Positions 11,826-25,867 are shown, numbered from the stretch's first letter. The stretch is DNA of 64,000 bases from Halocaridina rubra (GCA_037179515.1 JAXCGZ010003851.1:1-64000); one strand, 5' to 3'. The notes: generated by a model from the sequence alone, not told the origin. Numbers and translations: made by a program.

Positions 11826-12086
11826 CACAATGAGAAATGTAAAATGTAACCCTCTTGACTTACATACAGGATTCACATACAAATTATATGTATGAATAGA
11901 ATGATGACACGTGCAATCTTTACTTACTCCTAAATATGGCAAAACTACATGTGTTATAATTTTACTATTAGAAACTGTAATTACGAATAGGAAAGCATAT
12001 GAACACTCCATTATAATTTGATTTGACATGCAATAAACCAAACACATGGATAATAAAATATTCAACAATATGAATGTCCTGGAAAA

Positions 12087-12110
12087 GTTATGCCCCGAGA
12101 GGGGCATAAC
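12087..12110. other. Perfect 10-bp stem hairpin, GAGA loop
   Basis: GTTATGCCCC, loop GAGA, GGGGCATAAC. It directly precedes a SINE fragment. It could be a Rho-like hairpin by chance, but it is not followed by a T-run and no transcript is known here. Confidence 0.6.
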
Positions 12111-12172
12111 AGGGAAGCCCTTCCTATGTGTATTCCCTCAATGAAGAGTCCAGTACTTTGACTCAGCCACCT
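12111..12172 (-). mobile_element. SINE family 1 fragment
   Basis: GGGAAGCCCTTCCTA and ACTTTGACTCAGCCACC resemble the inverted body-to-head junction of family 1. Confidence 0.35.
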
Positions 12173-13288
12173 CCCTTATAAGGAGGATTACAACTTTTGT
12201 ATAAAGACAGATGATGCAAGGGGTTGAAAAATATGAAATTTGCCCTTTTCATGTCCATTTCGAGAAACCTTGTTATATATCACAAAATACCACTAGGAAA
12301 TACAAAACATGGCTAGATCTTCAATAATGAATTTCTCAGATTTTGCGCGATACTTTTTTATACGCAAACACACTCAAAAGTGGTTTGATATTGACAATAA
12401 AGTTGAGGGAACAGACAACAAAAAATTACGATATAATATTTAAAATACAACAAATACAAAGCAACCTACAATATATGTTGAGTGTGTTCATTGTTATAAA
12501 CATTCCTATAATGATATTGCTGATTATCTGTCACTTGATATACTAAATCGGGCAAATCCTTCAAGCATATTTAATGCAGTCAAGGTAAAAATCTTCATAT
12601 ACAAACAGCTGTCCCCAGACAATCTGCCCCATTGATACACCAAAAGGGAGCATTCTCCAATAAGATTTAGGTTAAGTTTGAGTTTGCAATGCAAGCGATT
12701 TTAATTTCAGGAATATAAATTTCAAATAAAAGCAAATTTCTGGGGCAATTGTTAAATGAGAAATTGTCCTAGAACTTACATGTAGTCAATAGAAAAATTT
12801 AAGAGGTATGGGGGAAAGGAGAACTGACATAATGAATATTAAAGAAGACACACCTTTCTCAACTACAATTTACAAATTTTTTAAGGATTTTACAGATCAT
12901 CCCTTTATATGACTTCTACATGAAATATGCATCTCTCCCTTAGAAGGGCTGAGAGAGACCAGGAATGGATGTGAAAGTTCATTCAAAACGTTATCTTACA
13001 AGAAAAATTATTGAAAAGATATCTCATACTCGTCCAAAAACATCAGATGAAAATGAGAGATCTGGTCATTACTGGGGAAGACATGAAAAGCCTGAATCCT
13101 CCCACCTAATATTGATACACTGAAGTCTCCATATAGGGTTTTACATGTTTTTCAGAAATGTAATATACTTCATCAGAAATTGCTGTAGACCTGGTTTGTA
13201 TCAGAAAAAGAGCAAGATATGACACTGTGGGCAATCTAAGGAGGGACTAATCCTCCCACATTATTCAAGTCGCATATGTTCCAGGTTC

Positions 13289-13326
13289 ATAAAAAAAAAA
13301 AAAAAAAAAATCTCTCTCTCTCTCTC
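13289..13326. repeat. A-run followed by (TC)n
   Basis: About 20 A then about 8 TC units, in intron 1. Confidence 0.9.
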
Positions 13327-14556
13327 GACAACCTATTCCCAACCTCACATACATATTAAACTGCACATGCTCAAAACAGCAAAATTTAAAACCACAATAT
13401 CAAAGACTGGACAGAGTGCAATATAAAAGCACGCAGAACATGATTACGTACTAGTCTAAAAGAGGAACGACAGCCTAAGCTTTACACGCGGCACCAGAAT
13501 TAGAGATGTCAAAATGCCAGAGTGCATATAAACCAGGAGATGGAATATGTCACAGATTCTCTACACGAACTTGGGATTAGACATGACAATATGTCCCACG
13601 GCATATAAGCCAATCAGAAACTGTGTACTGGGGTATAGTAAATGCCAATACCTTAAGACACCTTCAAATGTAGATTAGATAGACATATGACAGAGGTAGG
13701 GTGGGTATGAATAGGTTAGTGCTTGTTAGAAAAACCATAAAGAAAAAAAGAAAAGAAAAAATAGAATAAATAAGTAGAGTAGAATAGAATAGGTTAGACA
13801 TGCTGAAAATACAATTCAAAAATGGAGCTGCCTCGTGTGTGCCAGTAGGCATGTTGCAGTGTCCTCTATTCTTATAAAATTGGAAACCACCGGAAGCTGT
13901 GTGCCTAGACTCGAGAGTAAAAGATATGTTCTTATCATCTGATGCACACAGGCTTGGAGGAACTTAATGGATCCAAACCTCCTCAACAAACTATAGGAAG
14001 TATTGATGTAAATTGCAGACATCAACAGAACTCCCCTATCAATCCTCAATCTCATGAGCAAAAAGAGGGTTTACTTATTAAAGTTTATAAGGGATACTTG
14101 TCCTGTCTTAACTGTCCTCTGTAGTACACTCTAAACAGTATAGCTGTCCAGACCCACTCCCTAGTATGGCATAGTTCAAAATATTAAAGTGAAAGCTATA
14201 CAACTTTTTGACCAAGCTGGGTTTCAGAATCTCCAACTTTAAAAGTGATAGATCAATAACATGAAAACTACAGCTGGAAAAAATGACTGTATCTGCACCT
14301 AAAATATATACAGTACACACTACCTTATAGATCTGCAAGATAATTCAAAGGCCCAAATGGTACCATACACGTTTTCTCGAGGGGAGGATAGCTACACACA
14401 CACAATGCAGCTATATGCTTTTACGAGAAAACACAATCAAACCAAGCAGCTATACAGTATGCTGTTTGCATTTAAATATTTGAGTGACAAATATTTGAGT
14501 GACAAAGTTCCACAAGATATCAAATAAAGCATGGATGTTGCTTTTAGCCGTTGTAA

Positions 14557-14716
14557 GTGTCACTATTAATCCTCATTTGAATGGGGATGGACACCGACAG
14601 GCTTGGACTGGGAATTAAAGGCTGGATGCCTTTCCGAACGCTCTGCAGTGGGCTCAATAGCAGGTCTGTCACCAACTGAGTCGAGTGCTTTAACCACTGC
14701 GCCTCCCATGGTCCCC
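14557..14716 (-). mobile_element. SINE family 1 copy, nearly full length
   Basis: It runs from GTGTCACTATTAATCC and TCATTTGAATGGGGATGG (tail) through GGCTGGATGCCTTTCC to TTTAACCACTGCGCC (inverted A-box). Confidence 0.8.
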
Positions 14717-15261
14717 AGACACAGCAAGGAAGTGCTCATTTTAAAAATTATTCTCTAACAATGGGTTAACTTTCAAGATGCTAAATAATTGAAAATCCTA
14801 TTTAGTTTGATCAGTCACACCAAAAAGGGTTGGGCACAATTTAATACATATATATTCCGCATAGCAGTAGCATTCTTCGTTTCCACAGCAACTACCTCAC
14901 AAAGACCTATATCGAAATCATTTGATAAAAAGAAATCATACAACTTCTAATTAACAGAATTATTATCTGGACATAACACTACTTATTGTCATCACAAAAT
15001 CTTCAAGATATTTATCATTCAGTGATAAATGATAATAATGATATCAACCTCATCTTCATCATTTAGCTATACAGTATCACCACACAAAGTTCTATCTTTT
15101 ACTTAAAGATCTAATATAAAAAATAAAAACCGTAATCCTGTAGTAATTAACAGGATTGTTCATCAAAAATTCCAAATCGATTATTACAAAAAATATATAA
15201 TAGTTTTACTTTCAAATTAGTTCGACAACTTCAAGTTTATAGTTAAATATCCTAAAACACT

Positions 15262-15930
15262 CCTGACTATGCTAGCTTATTCAGCGATCTTTCTCAGCGC
15301 ACCTCGCCCTCATTTCTCAAATGCCTTATCTCCATTACATTCAACTTATTTTCATCCTTTCTTAAACTCCAGTTCTATGTCTCCATACAATACTGAAGGC
15401 AATCACTCCAAGCTCCTTCTCATTGCATTCATTGCTAAATCCCTATTTCTCATTACTCTTTTCATGTCAGCTAGACATATACTTACTTCACTCTATGGCT
15501 TACCTCTGTATCCACTCAGCCAATCGCTGCCACAAGAATCCCAGATACCTGTACTTAAAACTCTCTAGTCCTCAAGCATCTCACCATTCAGTCGAACATT
15601 CAATCAGCCAACATCAACACTCCTATTATATCTCATGAAGTCACTATAAACAACAATACTGAAATATCCATCTCACATCTTTAGAAACCCAGTCACTGAC
15701 TGCTCTAGTTTCTCCTCAGAATCGAGTCACCAGTGACATGTCATTTGCATATAGCAACTGTTTCCTTTTCCATAAACTCCATTCTCACCAGACTCTGCCT
15801 ACCACCCTTCCATTTGCTTCCTTAATTAATTCATTCACATAAAAAACGAACAACCTTGGTGACATTACAAAACCTTGATGCAACACCACATTCACATCAG
15901 ACCAATCTCTGTTACTACAAAGGACTCTTA
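15262..15930 (-). pseudogene. Decayed non-LTR (LINE) reverse transcriptase fragment
   Basis: On the minus strand, starting near 15890, broken frames read LHQGFVMSPRLFVFYVNELI, then KEANGR. After a frameshift comes LLYANDMSLVT, a degraded YADD active-site box (N for the first D). Another shift gives DSEEKLEQSVTGF, then FKYRYLGF. Further on is RNRDLAMNAMRRSLE and KK-type text resembling the thumb region. The order (QGxxMSP, YxDD, EKL, YLG) is that of LINE reverse transcriptases common in arthropod genomes. Stops and shifts show it is dead. The 5' and 3' ends of the element were not found. Confidence 0.75.
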
Positions 15931-16419
15931 CACATACTTGACTAATCACGTAAGTTTTTTTTTACTGCATTCAACAGAACAATACTCTGTACAGTACACA
16001 TGATAATAATAACAATAATAATGCTAATTTTCAAAAAATACATTACTATACCATGAAGCCAATGCAAATTTTTTATTAGTCTGCTATAGGATACAGCAAT
16101 TATCACTTACAAAAAGTGTAACACTATTTAATATCAATAAGTACAGTAATCTGTACGTAGCACAACATGAGGAGGTATGTAGGTACAACTATTTGACATA
16201 AGCACAAAAACGAGCCGTTTTTAAACCAATATTTTGCAGTGAGTGGCTCTGGTAGTTTTGGACATGCGAAGTGACTTTGAGTACAATGAAGTAATAGGGT
16301 GCAAAGAATATTTAGATTTTTAATTTGAGTTGACTTTTTTACTATTTAATCTTTTATGTAAAACATTACAAGAGCAAGGAGCAAACTAATAACTTGGTAA
16401 CTAGTTATGAGTTATTAGG

Positions 16420-16447
16420 CTGTACCTACAATATATTGTAGGTACAG
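16420..16447. other. Perfect 28-bp palindrome
   Basis: Arm CTGTACCTACAATA reads the same on both strands through the centre (AT|AT). No loop. Could be a cruciform-forming site or a remnant of inverted terminal repeats. Confidence 0.85.
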
Positions 16448-18486
16448 ACGTTTCCTTTCAATATTTTCAGGTGTGATATTTACATGTTATGGGGAGGAAA
16501 CTAATACTCATGTAAATACATTACACTGCTAGCAAGTACATATATATTTTTTCAAACCTTTCTTAGAATGTAGACAATAACAGAAGCTGAATTAACAACA
16601 TTACTGTCCCTCAACTCATTTTCTGCAATACTTAAAAGACCTGGGTCAAGCTTTACTTAAGGAGGACGGTACTGGCTTTTTCAAGATGATAAAGGTACTT
16701 TGCTTAGCTTGATTTTCTTTTCTAAATTTTCCTACATGCTGTAAATATGGAATGAAAATCTTTTTTATGATGGCAATACATTCAATTTTAGAATCCAAGT
16801 CTTCCTAATCTTAAGCAAATTGTTCTAATTGTTCATACGCGACTATGAGATAAAATATAGTTGAGATAAAACATTCATAGTGAACTATGTATCACCGCTC
16901 CTCAAATATTTTCCTTTTTCTTGGCTTGTCTTCTGCTATAATCTTGTTTTGTTAATAGCAACTCCTCTTCTGCTATTTCATCAGGACCACTTCTATTGTA
17001 TTCAGGTTACTTGTTGTTTGTCAACTCGACAATTGACTCTTAATTTTTGCAACCTCATCTTTGGAAAATCCATAAGTCCTGAATTTACACAAATATCCTT
17101 CAAGTGCCTTTTTTCCAGGTCCTATGCAGGCACTGCTTTGTGACATTATCCCAAGCCCTAGCAAAGTTCATGAAAACTCTTGTCCTTTCAGAACTGCATC
17201 AGTGCCCTGTTTGTGACTTACGTTAGAGCAATAGTCAGAGAAAAGGTCTTCCACAAAAAGATGTCTTGAATGCTGTAATAGCTACGTGATCAATTAGTTA
17301 GATCAAAGAGGCTGTGTTAGGAGGAATAAATACCATTTTAAACCTACATGAAGTTCACCAATAAAGAGAGGGTGTCATATAAAGCATTATCTACAATGAA
17401 CAAAGATTATATGGTACTCTTTTCGCCATACGGTTCTGTTCCATATCACACACACCACTTGAGGCCATCCTGTCAATTTATGTTTATAAACTTTTATATT
17501 CTTTGGCTCTAATTGTATTAAAGGTTAAATTATACCCTGCAACAGCAACGTACTCCTGTCCTTATTAGCTCTAAACCCTGGCATCATTTTGGCCTCTCTA
17601 TGAACAACGAATTCTTAAAGGTTTGCGTTTCAAACATATTTCAACCTGATCAAAGACTGCCAAAGCAGATAATCACTCTTTACAGGACAGTCTTTATAAA
17701 ACATTTTTAGCCTGCCTTCACATCAGTACTTTAAACCTCTCAAACTCAATCTCATACTAAACAATTAATACTATTGCTTGAAGTGCTGAAATCAACCAGA
17801 AGTAGCACCAAACACCACATTATAGTCAAGCCCGACTGTTTCTCTGAGAATATCAGAGATCATTATGGTGGTGAAAGGAATTTGCTTCTGGTCCGGTATT
17901 TCATCAAATCTTTAATCATTTTTCATATTGGCTATGGATACCCTTAACATTTTAGGCCCTACTGTAGCATTTTACAGGTGACAGCCTCACAAACTTAGCC
18001 CATGTTCATAAGAATTGTCTGTATTGTTAAGGGAAGTAAGTCTAAATTACAAGAGATTTAATAGTGTTACATAAAACTACAGAAAAATAATTTCCCTCTG
18101 CCTCTTAGAACCTGAACTACCACTGGTTTGGGGATACATGACTTCACGAGATAAATCTGTATATATAAACTGCATATATGCTTCTGATGATAAACTAACA
18201 CACGAGAAGATCAACCACAAGAAACATGATGTTGAGACACAGCCAAACTCAAAACTGGATTGCATACACTTATTTTCTAAACATACAACATAACCTAGCA
18301 ACAAAACTTGAACCATATAAATAACACCATATACTGACAGTTTTCCATAACACATATGAACGGCATTATAAGTTAATTATGCACTACATGGCATATAGGC
18401 AATTAGGATTACCTAGCAGCTAAAAAGAAAAATTTTGGAAATCAAAAGGGAACAATTAAATACCAGCCCCTCCCCTAATATCAACT

Positions 18487-18605
18487 GGCAGAGAAAGCCA
18501 CCTCAAATTAGAACCAGTCCCAAGCCTGAGTAAATGGAGACTGCATCAAGGAGGCCATCCAACACTTAAATTTGCAAGCCAAAACCAAACATGCAGTATA
18601 AGAAA
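18487..18605 (+). repeat. LINE 3'-tail-like repeat
   Basis: AACCAGTCCCAAGCCTGAGT, then AAATGGAGACTGCATCAAGG and GGCCATCC. The same scheme (CCCGAGCCCGGATAA...GCAAGAAAGAGCACC) recurs at 44.2 kb. The order resembles the 3' end of RTE/CR1-like LINEs. Confidence 0.45.
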
Positions 18606-19691
18606 GAGACCCTGTACAAACAGGAGAAGAGTTCATGATAAAGATATAGCAAGGCACCAAATCCATAACTATATATTCTTATATGATGGAACAAGATTGC
18701 TTAAGTAAAAATGCTTCTATAACGAGATTCCACATTTTAAATTTGATATTCAAAAGTCATTTCACATAGGGAATTCTGCATATAAAAAGCGATCACAAGG
18801 AGACTAAAACTGCACAATATATACATACTAATGTTAGTTAAGTTTCTTTTTAAAATGACACTCGAACAAGCAAAGAGAGTTGCCATCATCGTATCCGGGC
18901 TCCGAGAAAACGAGCAAAATGTAAAGAGAAATAGAGATGGGGAGTTGTGGTATCCTAAACATATGAACAATTCATTTATGAGCACGGTGTAATATACTAT
19001 CATAAGCTTTCTACATTATGTTGCATATCATATTACATTGGTCAAAGGTAGATACAGTACATACAAAACAGATATTTGTACACCAAAGCTTAAAAAGATC
19101 AATATCAGTCTCTTCACAAAGCTGTCTCAATTGAAGCACGATGCCATTTCAGTACAAAGGCTAATAATACTACAGCATTGGCACCATCGCATGATAATAT
19201 AATTTCTATTCCTATAACCACAGAAAGACGCCCAAAACTATGATGCCCCCCCCCCCCCCGTGTTAAACCCAACCACCTTCTCCTTCACAAACTTGTATTA
19301 CAACTCACGAAGGATTATAAATATAAATCTATAGCAAGTCAACGAGCCATCTTTAACAGGTGAGGTGGGAACAGAGCCACACAAACAGATATATGTACAT
19401 GTTAACTGCCTTGGGTAGGTATGGCATGTACTTGGCACTATTCCATATTTTCCTTGCTGTTTTTGCTGAAGTATCTGTTCCTCTTAAATGACACAATAGG
19501 AATCTATTAGGCAAAGGCAGAAGTCATTCTTCTCTTAATACATTTAAGCATATTCATGTCTGACCGATGCACACATGGTTTTTAATCATCAAAGTTAAAG
19601 ATTCATAAAATGATTGACTTACGATGAGAGCATCCAACATAACAATTGATAACACCAATAATGAGAGCTTATGTCTACAATTTTTCAGTTA

Positions 19692-19832
19692 CAGTTAATC
19701 CCATTCGAAGGCGAGTGGACATATTGGAGAAGGAGAATTTAGGTGGATGCCCTTCCTAACACAGCACAGTGAGCCTTATTACAGGTTGTCACTTTCCTAG
19801 TCGATTGCTCTGATCACTGTGCTACTGTGGCA
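19692..19832 (-). mobile_element. SINE family 1 copy
   Basis: CCCATTCGAAGGCGAGTGGA, then GTGGATGCCCTTCCTAAC and ATCACTGTGCTACTGTGG in the expected inverted order. Confidence 0.75.
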
Positions 19833-20950
19833 GTAAAATAATGAGAGAAAAAAAGATAAATTTCACAGCAACTCAGAAATCAAGTGATCTAAAAAAAAAG
19901 TCATGTAGTAAAGTTTATTCTAAACTAAAACAGTCTTATTTATAGCTTCACAAAACACTAAACTCGACATAGGAAAAGTTCACATCCGCTCATCTTACCA
20001 CACATCCTTTTTCAAAATACTGCAAAACATGGATTAAAAAGAAATACTGCTTCAGCTAACAAGAATTAAACCAGAACTTAATAGTAGTAAAAAATTAGAT
20101 ACTGACAACCAAATAAACCGTATTGGAGCATACATAAAATAATGAAACAATTATCATATTTGGCATTACTAAATAGTTTATGTAACACCAATGGTCCAGT
20201 TACCCACACAAAAAAACATGATTATAGTGAACACAATAAAAAATATCTTTTATACTTCCAATTTTCCAAAATAGAGTACTAGAAATAATTCAAAACTAGC
20301 TCAACTCAACTAAGCTAAATATTGAGGATACCTTGAACTATCAACTTTCTAAAAGGGTAGTACATCATACTTAAATGCTTAATAAATAGGATTTAAATAT
20401 CAAATTATATCAAAGTCAGAACATAAACCTATATTCAGAAAGGATAGCAACTAAACAGTACTGTTCACAACCACATATGCCACCAACATAACATACACTC
20501 CCTGAGAGCTCTATGGAAATGCCCAGGATCACCAGTGACCTTCCTTAAGGACCAAGAGCCTATTCGGCCAGGCAGTTTAGAAAACAATAATACTGACTAA
20601 ACGCAAGGGCATATAACATCTACTGATCTATTAGTGCTAGAAGAGAAAGAGAAAGTTTTCAGTAGAGTACCATTAAACTGCATAATCTTATAGGTGGCAG
20701 ATTATTCTAGCTTTCACTTTTATCCTTCACTAATCATCACATTCATTAAACGCATTTTAGGACTAGATATGTTGCACCCTTGAAATCTGAATTCTTGAAA
20801 CTCTAGTGAGGATGAATTTCCAAAAAACTAGTCAGGCTGAATGCTTGGAGTCCATTTAAGGCCATATGCTATGTACAGTATGTTCAAATGCTGCAAAAGA
20901 ATTTAAGTCTCTTCATATATACAGTACACCAATGTACTTATATACCTTCA

Positions 20951-21012
20951 ATGGTACAGCTGATAGTGCCCTGGCACTGATTGTGTCCTGGGTTTGAATC
21001 CCAACTACATGG
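20951..21012 (+). repeat. tRNA-like SINE head remnant
   Basis: GTACAGCTGATAGTGCCC followed by GGGTTTGAATCCCAAC resembles an A-box and a good B-box, but no body follows. Not a functional tRNA: no cloverleaf could be drawn. Confidence 0.35.
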
Positions 21013-21899
21013 AAAAATGTTTTATGCATATACTGTATATGCTTGTCGTTAACAAACATTAGTTACAGCAAAGAATTAATGTTTATTAGCAACAATAAGA
21101 GATTTCCACAAATATTTTTCCATATCAAACTTGCTCACTGCTAAAGTAGTGAGTATGGCAATAGTAAATAATTATTACAAGATTCTAAGTTTGATTTTTA
21201 TAGAGAATCATAACAGGGTAGTACTGTATATCTATTATTTAACCATTGAAATGGGGTTCAAAAAGTTATCTAACTTTTATATTTGCTGTATATTACTAAT
21301 TTCCAATACACTCCAAAAAACGAACTGAACTCTGAGAACATACACTTGTATATAAAAAGATATACGAAGAAAATAAGAGACACAATCCATGCATACCCTA
21401 AAGAATGCACTAAATTTAGTTAATAGTCAGGGTTTCAAAACCTGTGAAAATTATCATTATTATTTCTGAGATCATGTACAACTAATATACAAAAAATAGT
21501 GCAAATATACTTGTCATCATCGTGACAATGTTTTTTAACTACATAAACTATCCTCATACTCATAAATAATGTTTGCTCTCCAATCCTATCCCTATACCTT
21601 CTGGTCCACTATCCTCATATACAAAACTATTAAAATTCGTTTTGAATCCAAGTTAGTGAAGAATTGTTGGAATTACACAATTCACTTATCTACTCTGAAG
21701 CATGTCAATGATCATCAAATAATTATAGCTTCAATATGGTGTCTGTTTACACATACATAAAGTTTTCTCGGTCTCTTCTATTGCACTGCAAAGTACTACT
21801 GTGTTCCAATTGACCATAACACTGCAACCAGAGTAACAAATATTTTTTTTTTCTTGATAAGGAAGGTGTAACTAAACTATGCAGCTTTTTGAAGTTTTT

Positions 21900-22040
21900 C
21901 GTGTCGCTGATCATGCCCGAAATAGGGGAGGGCACAAACAGACTGGAAATGGGAATTAAGGCTCGAGGCCCTTCCTAGTGCCCCACATGGGGCTCGATCA
22001 TGGGTCTGTCCCTTCCTGAGTAGTGTTCTAACCACTAAGA
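21900..22040 (-). mobile_element. SINE family 1 copy
   Basis: GTGTCGCTGATCATGCCC, GGAATTAAGGCTCGAGG, CCCTTCCTAGTGCCCC and TTCTAACCACTAAG mark tail, body and head on the minus strand. Confidence 0.7.
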
Positions 22041-22694
22041 TGTAAAATACATATTACACTATCCATTACTCCAGTAGTTATGGCATAGCAAGTATGTCTA
22101 GATTTGGAAAAAGCAAAATTATTTAAAAACACATATAAACTTATCAAAACTGAAACAAAAACACTAGGACTCAATACGTAATATTCTGTGTAGGACCTAA
22201 TTCAAAATAAGCTCAAGCAAATTTTAGAATAAAATCTGTCTACAAGAACTACGAACAAAAAAACTTTAGCCAAATTCATGGAACACTGTATAAAGGTCAA
22301 AGACCTTTCATGTCAACTATTCCTCGACAGTATTGTGCGAGTCGAGACATGACAAACATGGTTCTAGGAAAGGCCTCCAGCCTTAATTCCCCACCAACTC
22401 CAACATATATGTGTCCAGCCCTAACAGAACTGGGACAAACTGAAGAAACGGTGAACGAAAATTCCTTTTCAACAAAAGAAGTCTTCTTTAAGGACCCACA
22501 AAAATTTGTACATACATGTATTTCCCCACAGATAAAAGTATAATCACTGCATCCACCAAGCTAACAGGGGTTACTCCATAAAATAAAAACTACCATTTCC
22601 TTCTCATCCCCAATGGCTCTGAGGAGAGGCTGTGCTAGCTATCAACACTACTTATAAGGAGAGAATTTCTACAACTGGGCTTTTAAGGGGACGT

Positions 22695-22920
22695 AGTAAT
22701 TCAGAAGTATAGGCTAGTGCAAGAGTCAAGAAGCAACTAACATGGGTTCAATCCCAACGTGGGATGCTAGGAAGGTACTCGGCCTTAATTCCCCAGTTCC
22801 AATATGTACAACCACTCCAATTCAAACAGGGACTCATTGCGACACACAAACAGCATTGATCTCTACTCCAACGTAACTGTGGTCACCAGAATTCGAATCA
22901 GGACTAACAGTGACATGTAA
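22695..22920 (+). mobile_element. SINE family 1 copy with a second tail unit
   Basis: B-box-like GGGTTCAATCCC, body CTCGGCCTTAATTCCCCAG, tail ATTCAAACAGGGACTC. A second tail, ATTCGAATCAGGACTAACAG then TGACA, begins near 22888, so two units may be nested or dimeric. Confidence 0.65.
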
Positions 22921-23695
22921 AAGGGTGCATTCATTCTATTACATTTTGTAATGACCATTACTGGCAATATCAGCACCAGCTAAAAGAGGAAAGGGGGAAA
23001 TCTGTGTTTTCCCAAAAGGGGTGAGCATTCAGAAACTTAGTAACCTTCTCCACACAAGAAAAGTTTTTCCAATCAAACAAATAATTATAAAAATAAGCAG
23101 ACCTACTACAAACGATTATAAAGAGCAAGAAAATAAATATATAAAAACCAGCAGAACTACTACAACAATTACTTAGTCAATAGTTTTTTCCCCATTCTTT
23201 TTCATAAAATACTAAAGCACTTACATTTAATACTTTCACTTAATTTAAAAAAATCCCAACGAAGCTTAGAATTGTATTAAAATCTCTACGCACATAAGAG
23301 CTTTCAAAAACCTGTCTTACTAAATCTCCCAATAATATTTCATTGTCAGAATGCATAACAGCCATACAATACAATTCAGTTATTGCCACAATACACAATT
23401 TAAAGCACTAATTGATCATATAAAAACCCATCTTGTACAAAACTCTAGCTCTAGAATATTTTAATAATAAAACCCTTACCCAAAGTTTTTTATCAGCTTC
23501 GGTTCACAATGAATCAAATAAAATTTTATGTCTTCTGTATCTATGAAAAACCTTTGCAACTGTAATCTAATTTCAAATCAATTTGTGAATAAATAAAGAT
23601 GAAGAATCAATCTCAATTTCTATCATTAAACCATATTGAACATGAAACTAAAGAGAGACTGTTGCTAAAGTATAAATAATGTTCATTACAAAGCT

Positions 23696-23865
23696 GCAGT
23701 AGCTCAGTGATAAGAGTGCACAAGTCGGAAAGCGACGAATGAGGTTCGATACCACCGCAGAGCATTAGAAAGGGTATCCAGCAAAATCCACCAGCACCAA
23801 CCTGCCTGTGTCCACCCTCATATGAATGGAGACTAATTGTGATGCATAAAATGGCAGAGCTGATG
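23696..23865 (+). mobile_element. SINE family 1 copy
   Basis: GCAGTAGCTCAGTGATAAG (A-box), GAGGTTCGATACC (B-box), GGGTATCCAGC, and tail ATGAATGGAGACTAATTGTG. The tRNA-like head is among the best kept in the window. Confidence 0.75.
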
Positions 23866-24195
23866 ATGAAGTGTCAAAGAATCCCATACTCGGATTCCCT
23901 AAATTCAAGTAAGTAGAAGCGATTATGAGGGATACAGCAACGAGGGACGAGTTGAGCTTTCATTCCTTTTGCAACTTTACATTCTATTTACGAATCAACT
24001 CATGGAAAAGACAAGAACAGGTATGCACAGGCCCTACTATCAGATTTATTTTTTTGGCTCTGTTGGTATATTCGATCATATTTAGGAGATAAAGATGGAA
24101 AAAAAAAGGATTACTTCATTTCCCCATTTTCAAAAGACAATCAAAAGAAAGCATAAAGCTTATATTGCCATACAAATACAATGTCTTTAATCCGC

Positions 24196-24248
24196 AATGT
24201 AAAGGGGAGGGTTACCAAGTCAAAGCACACACATTTACCAGAAGCTAA
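24196..24248 (+). repeat. Unnamed interspersed repeat U2 fragment
   Basis: CAAGTCAAAGCACACACATT and TACCAGAAGC are shared with 39.3, 40.7 and 47.7 kb. The pogo-like MITE begins just after it. Confidence 0.45.
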
Positions 24249-24250
24249 TA

Positions 24251-24561
24251 CAGCTCCTCATTGACTTACGAACATCAGGAGATACGTACATGTGAGAAGT
24301 GCAATGCCTATGCAGTCTACTCTTATTATACAGCAAGTTATGGATGGCTCCGTATCAAGAAACATGCAAACTTGCATCATGTGTCTTTACGATAAGAAAA
24401 CAACTGGATTATGTTCTAACCATACTTTAATGTTACGTACACAATGCAGGATTGCTTGTACACCCAATACATTACTGTACATACAAAATATCAACTTACG
24501 AACATGTCAAGATACAAAAGGCAGTTCAGAACATAACTACTTTGTAATTGGGGATCATCTG
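24251..24561. mobile_element. Degraded second pogo/Tigger-like MITE
   Basis: After a TA, CAGCTCCTCATTGACTTACG begins a sequence with the same CTTACGAACA motif as the 1.8-kb element. Near 24490 CAACTTACGAACATGTCAAG repeats the motif, and the right end reads TTTGTAATTGGGGATCATCT then G, an eroded inverted copy of the left end. An open frame across it is chance. Confidence 0.55.
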
Positions 24562-25867
24562 CTCAATCCCTGTGAACAATACTAAGAACAAGGAGGAAGT
24601 GAAAATACTAGATATGTACAAGGCCATAAGTTTAATACTTTACTCTGCATTGTCAAATGATAAGAAAACAAGGAAAATATTGCATCCACTAAGACTTAAA
24701 TCCCCAGTTACTTTTGCAAGATTAATTTTTAAGATGGGCTTTCCTACCAATATTATTAATATAGCTGAAGTAATTAACTATTCAAGAGTCAGCCTTCACG
24801 TCCAAATAGTACTGTATGAGACAAACAGACCACTTTTAGAATTCTTACAAATTGATGGTCTAAAAAAAAAAATAATAATAATAATTTCCTCGTTAACCAG
24901 GACTCAAACAAAATGAAGTTTATGAAGTTAAATGGTGTATGGTGCTTATGATGATGCTGATGCATTATATTATATTCATTGCTATTAACATTGTTACTGA
25001 TTTATCATTATTAATTAGTTTTCCTTTAATCATTTAAGCTTATATATTAAGAACCAAAGTAATTTGGAAGTGAATAAGTTATTTTACTATGCATAAAAAA
25101 CTGTACTAGCAACTGTGTTAAGATATTCCGTTTACAGCTGGCCCAAATGCACAAGTCATAAAACTACAAATGAAAAATAGTAGCCAATCAATGATATATG
25201 ACATATATATGACCTTGTAATAAATTTTTCCCATCAGTAATCCTTCCACACTGGAGTTTTAAAGTTTAACTGCCTAGTGCCACGAATGCAAGTTACCTTG
25301 ATACCCCATGCTATGACAAAAAACAATTTGCAAATAAGTTTCAATACAGGAGACTGAAGTGTGAACAATATACCCTAACATGATACACTACCGGTAAAAA
25401 CTTGAACTGTCGTCATCATCAAAGAAAAGTATACTGAACCAAATGACTTGCACTCAAAGAGTACAGTATATACAATCTGCTGTAATAGTACTGTACATGC
25501 AATCTGATACGATATTGGTCAAACACCCTCTTCGATTTAAGATATCAATACTTATATATGGAAACAATATAACACACTTAAACAAGAAATCTCCAGTTAT
25601 ACTCATCCAAAAAAGCTGGAACAAGTTCTCTTTCCTTGAATTTTCTTCATCTAAATTAACACGGCTTTATATTGGTGTGCTGTTTTTAAGGAGCCGCATT
25701 CAACATGCTCGGAATATTTGGGGATAAAACTAAGATAGCACTGGCACTGCTAATTCAATTCAGCAGGTTTCGAGAGTTAGGGATACAGTATTACCTCGAG
25801 CTCAATATAGGCATATAAATATATCTCAGAACCATCAACAAAATTTAGTACACAAAAAGTATCGAGG

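Noticed and set aside
23696..23770. tRNA gene candidate from intact A- and B-box
   Set aside because: No complete cloverleaf or anticodon arm; the same head recurs with SINE bodies throughout the window.
25443..25727. 94-codon plus-strand frame
   Set aside because: AT-rich random composition; no splice or domain support.
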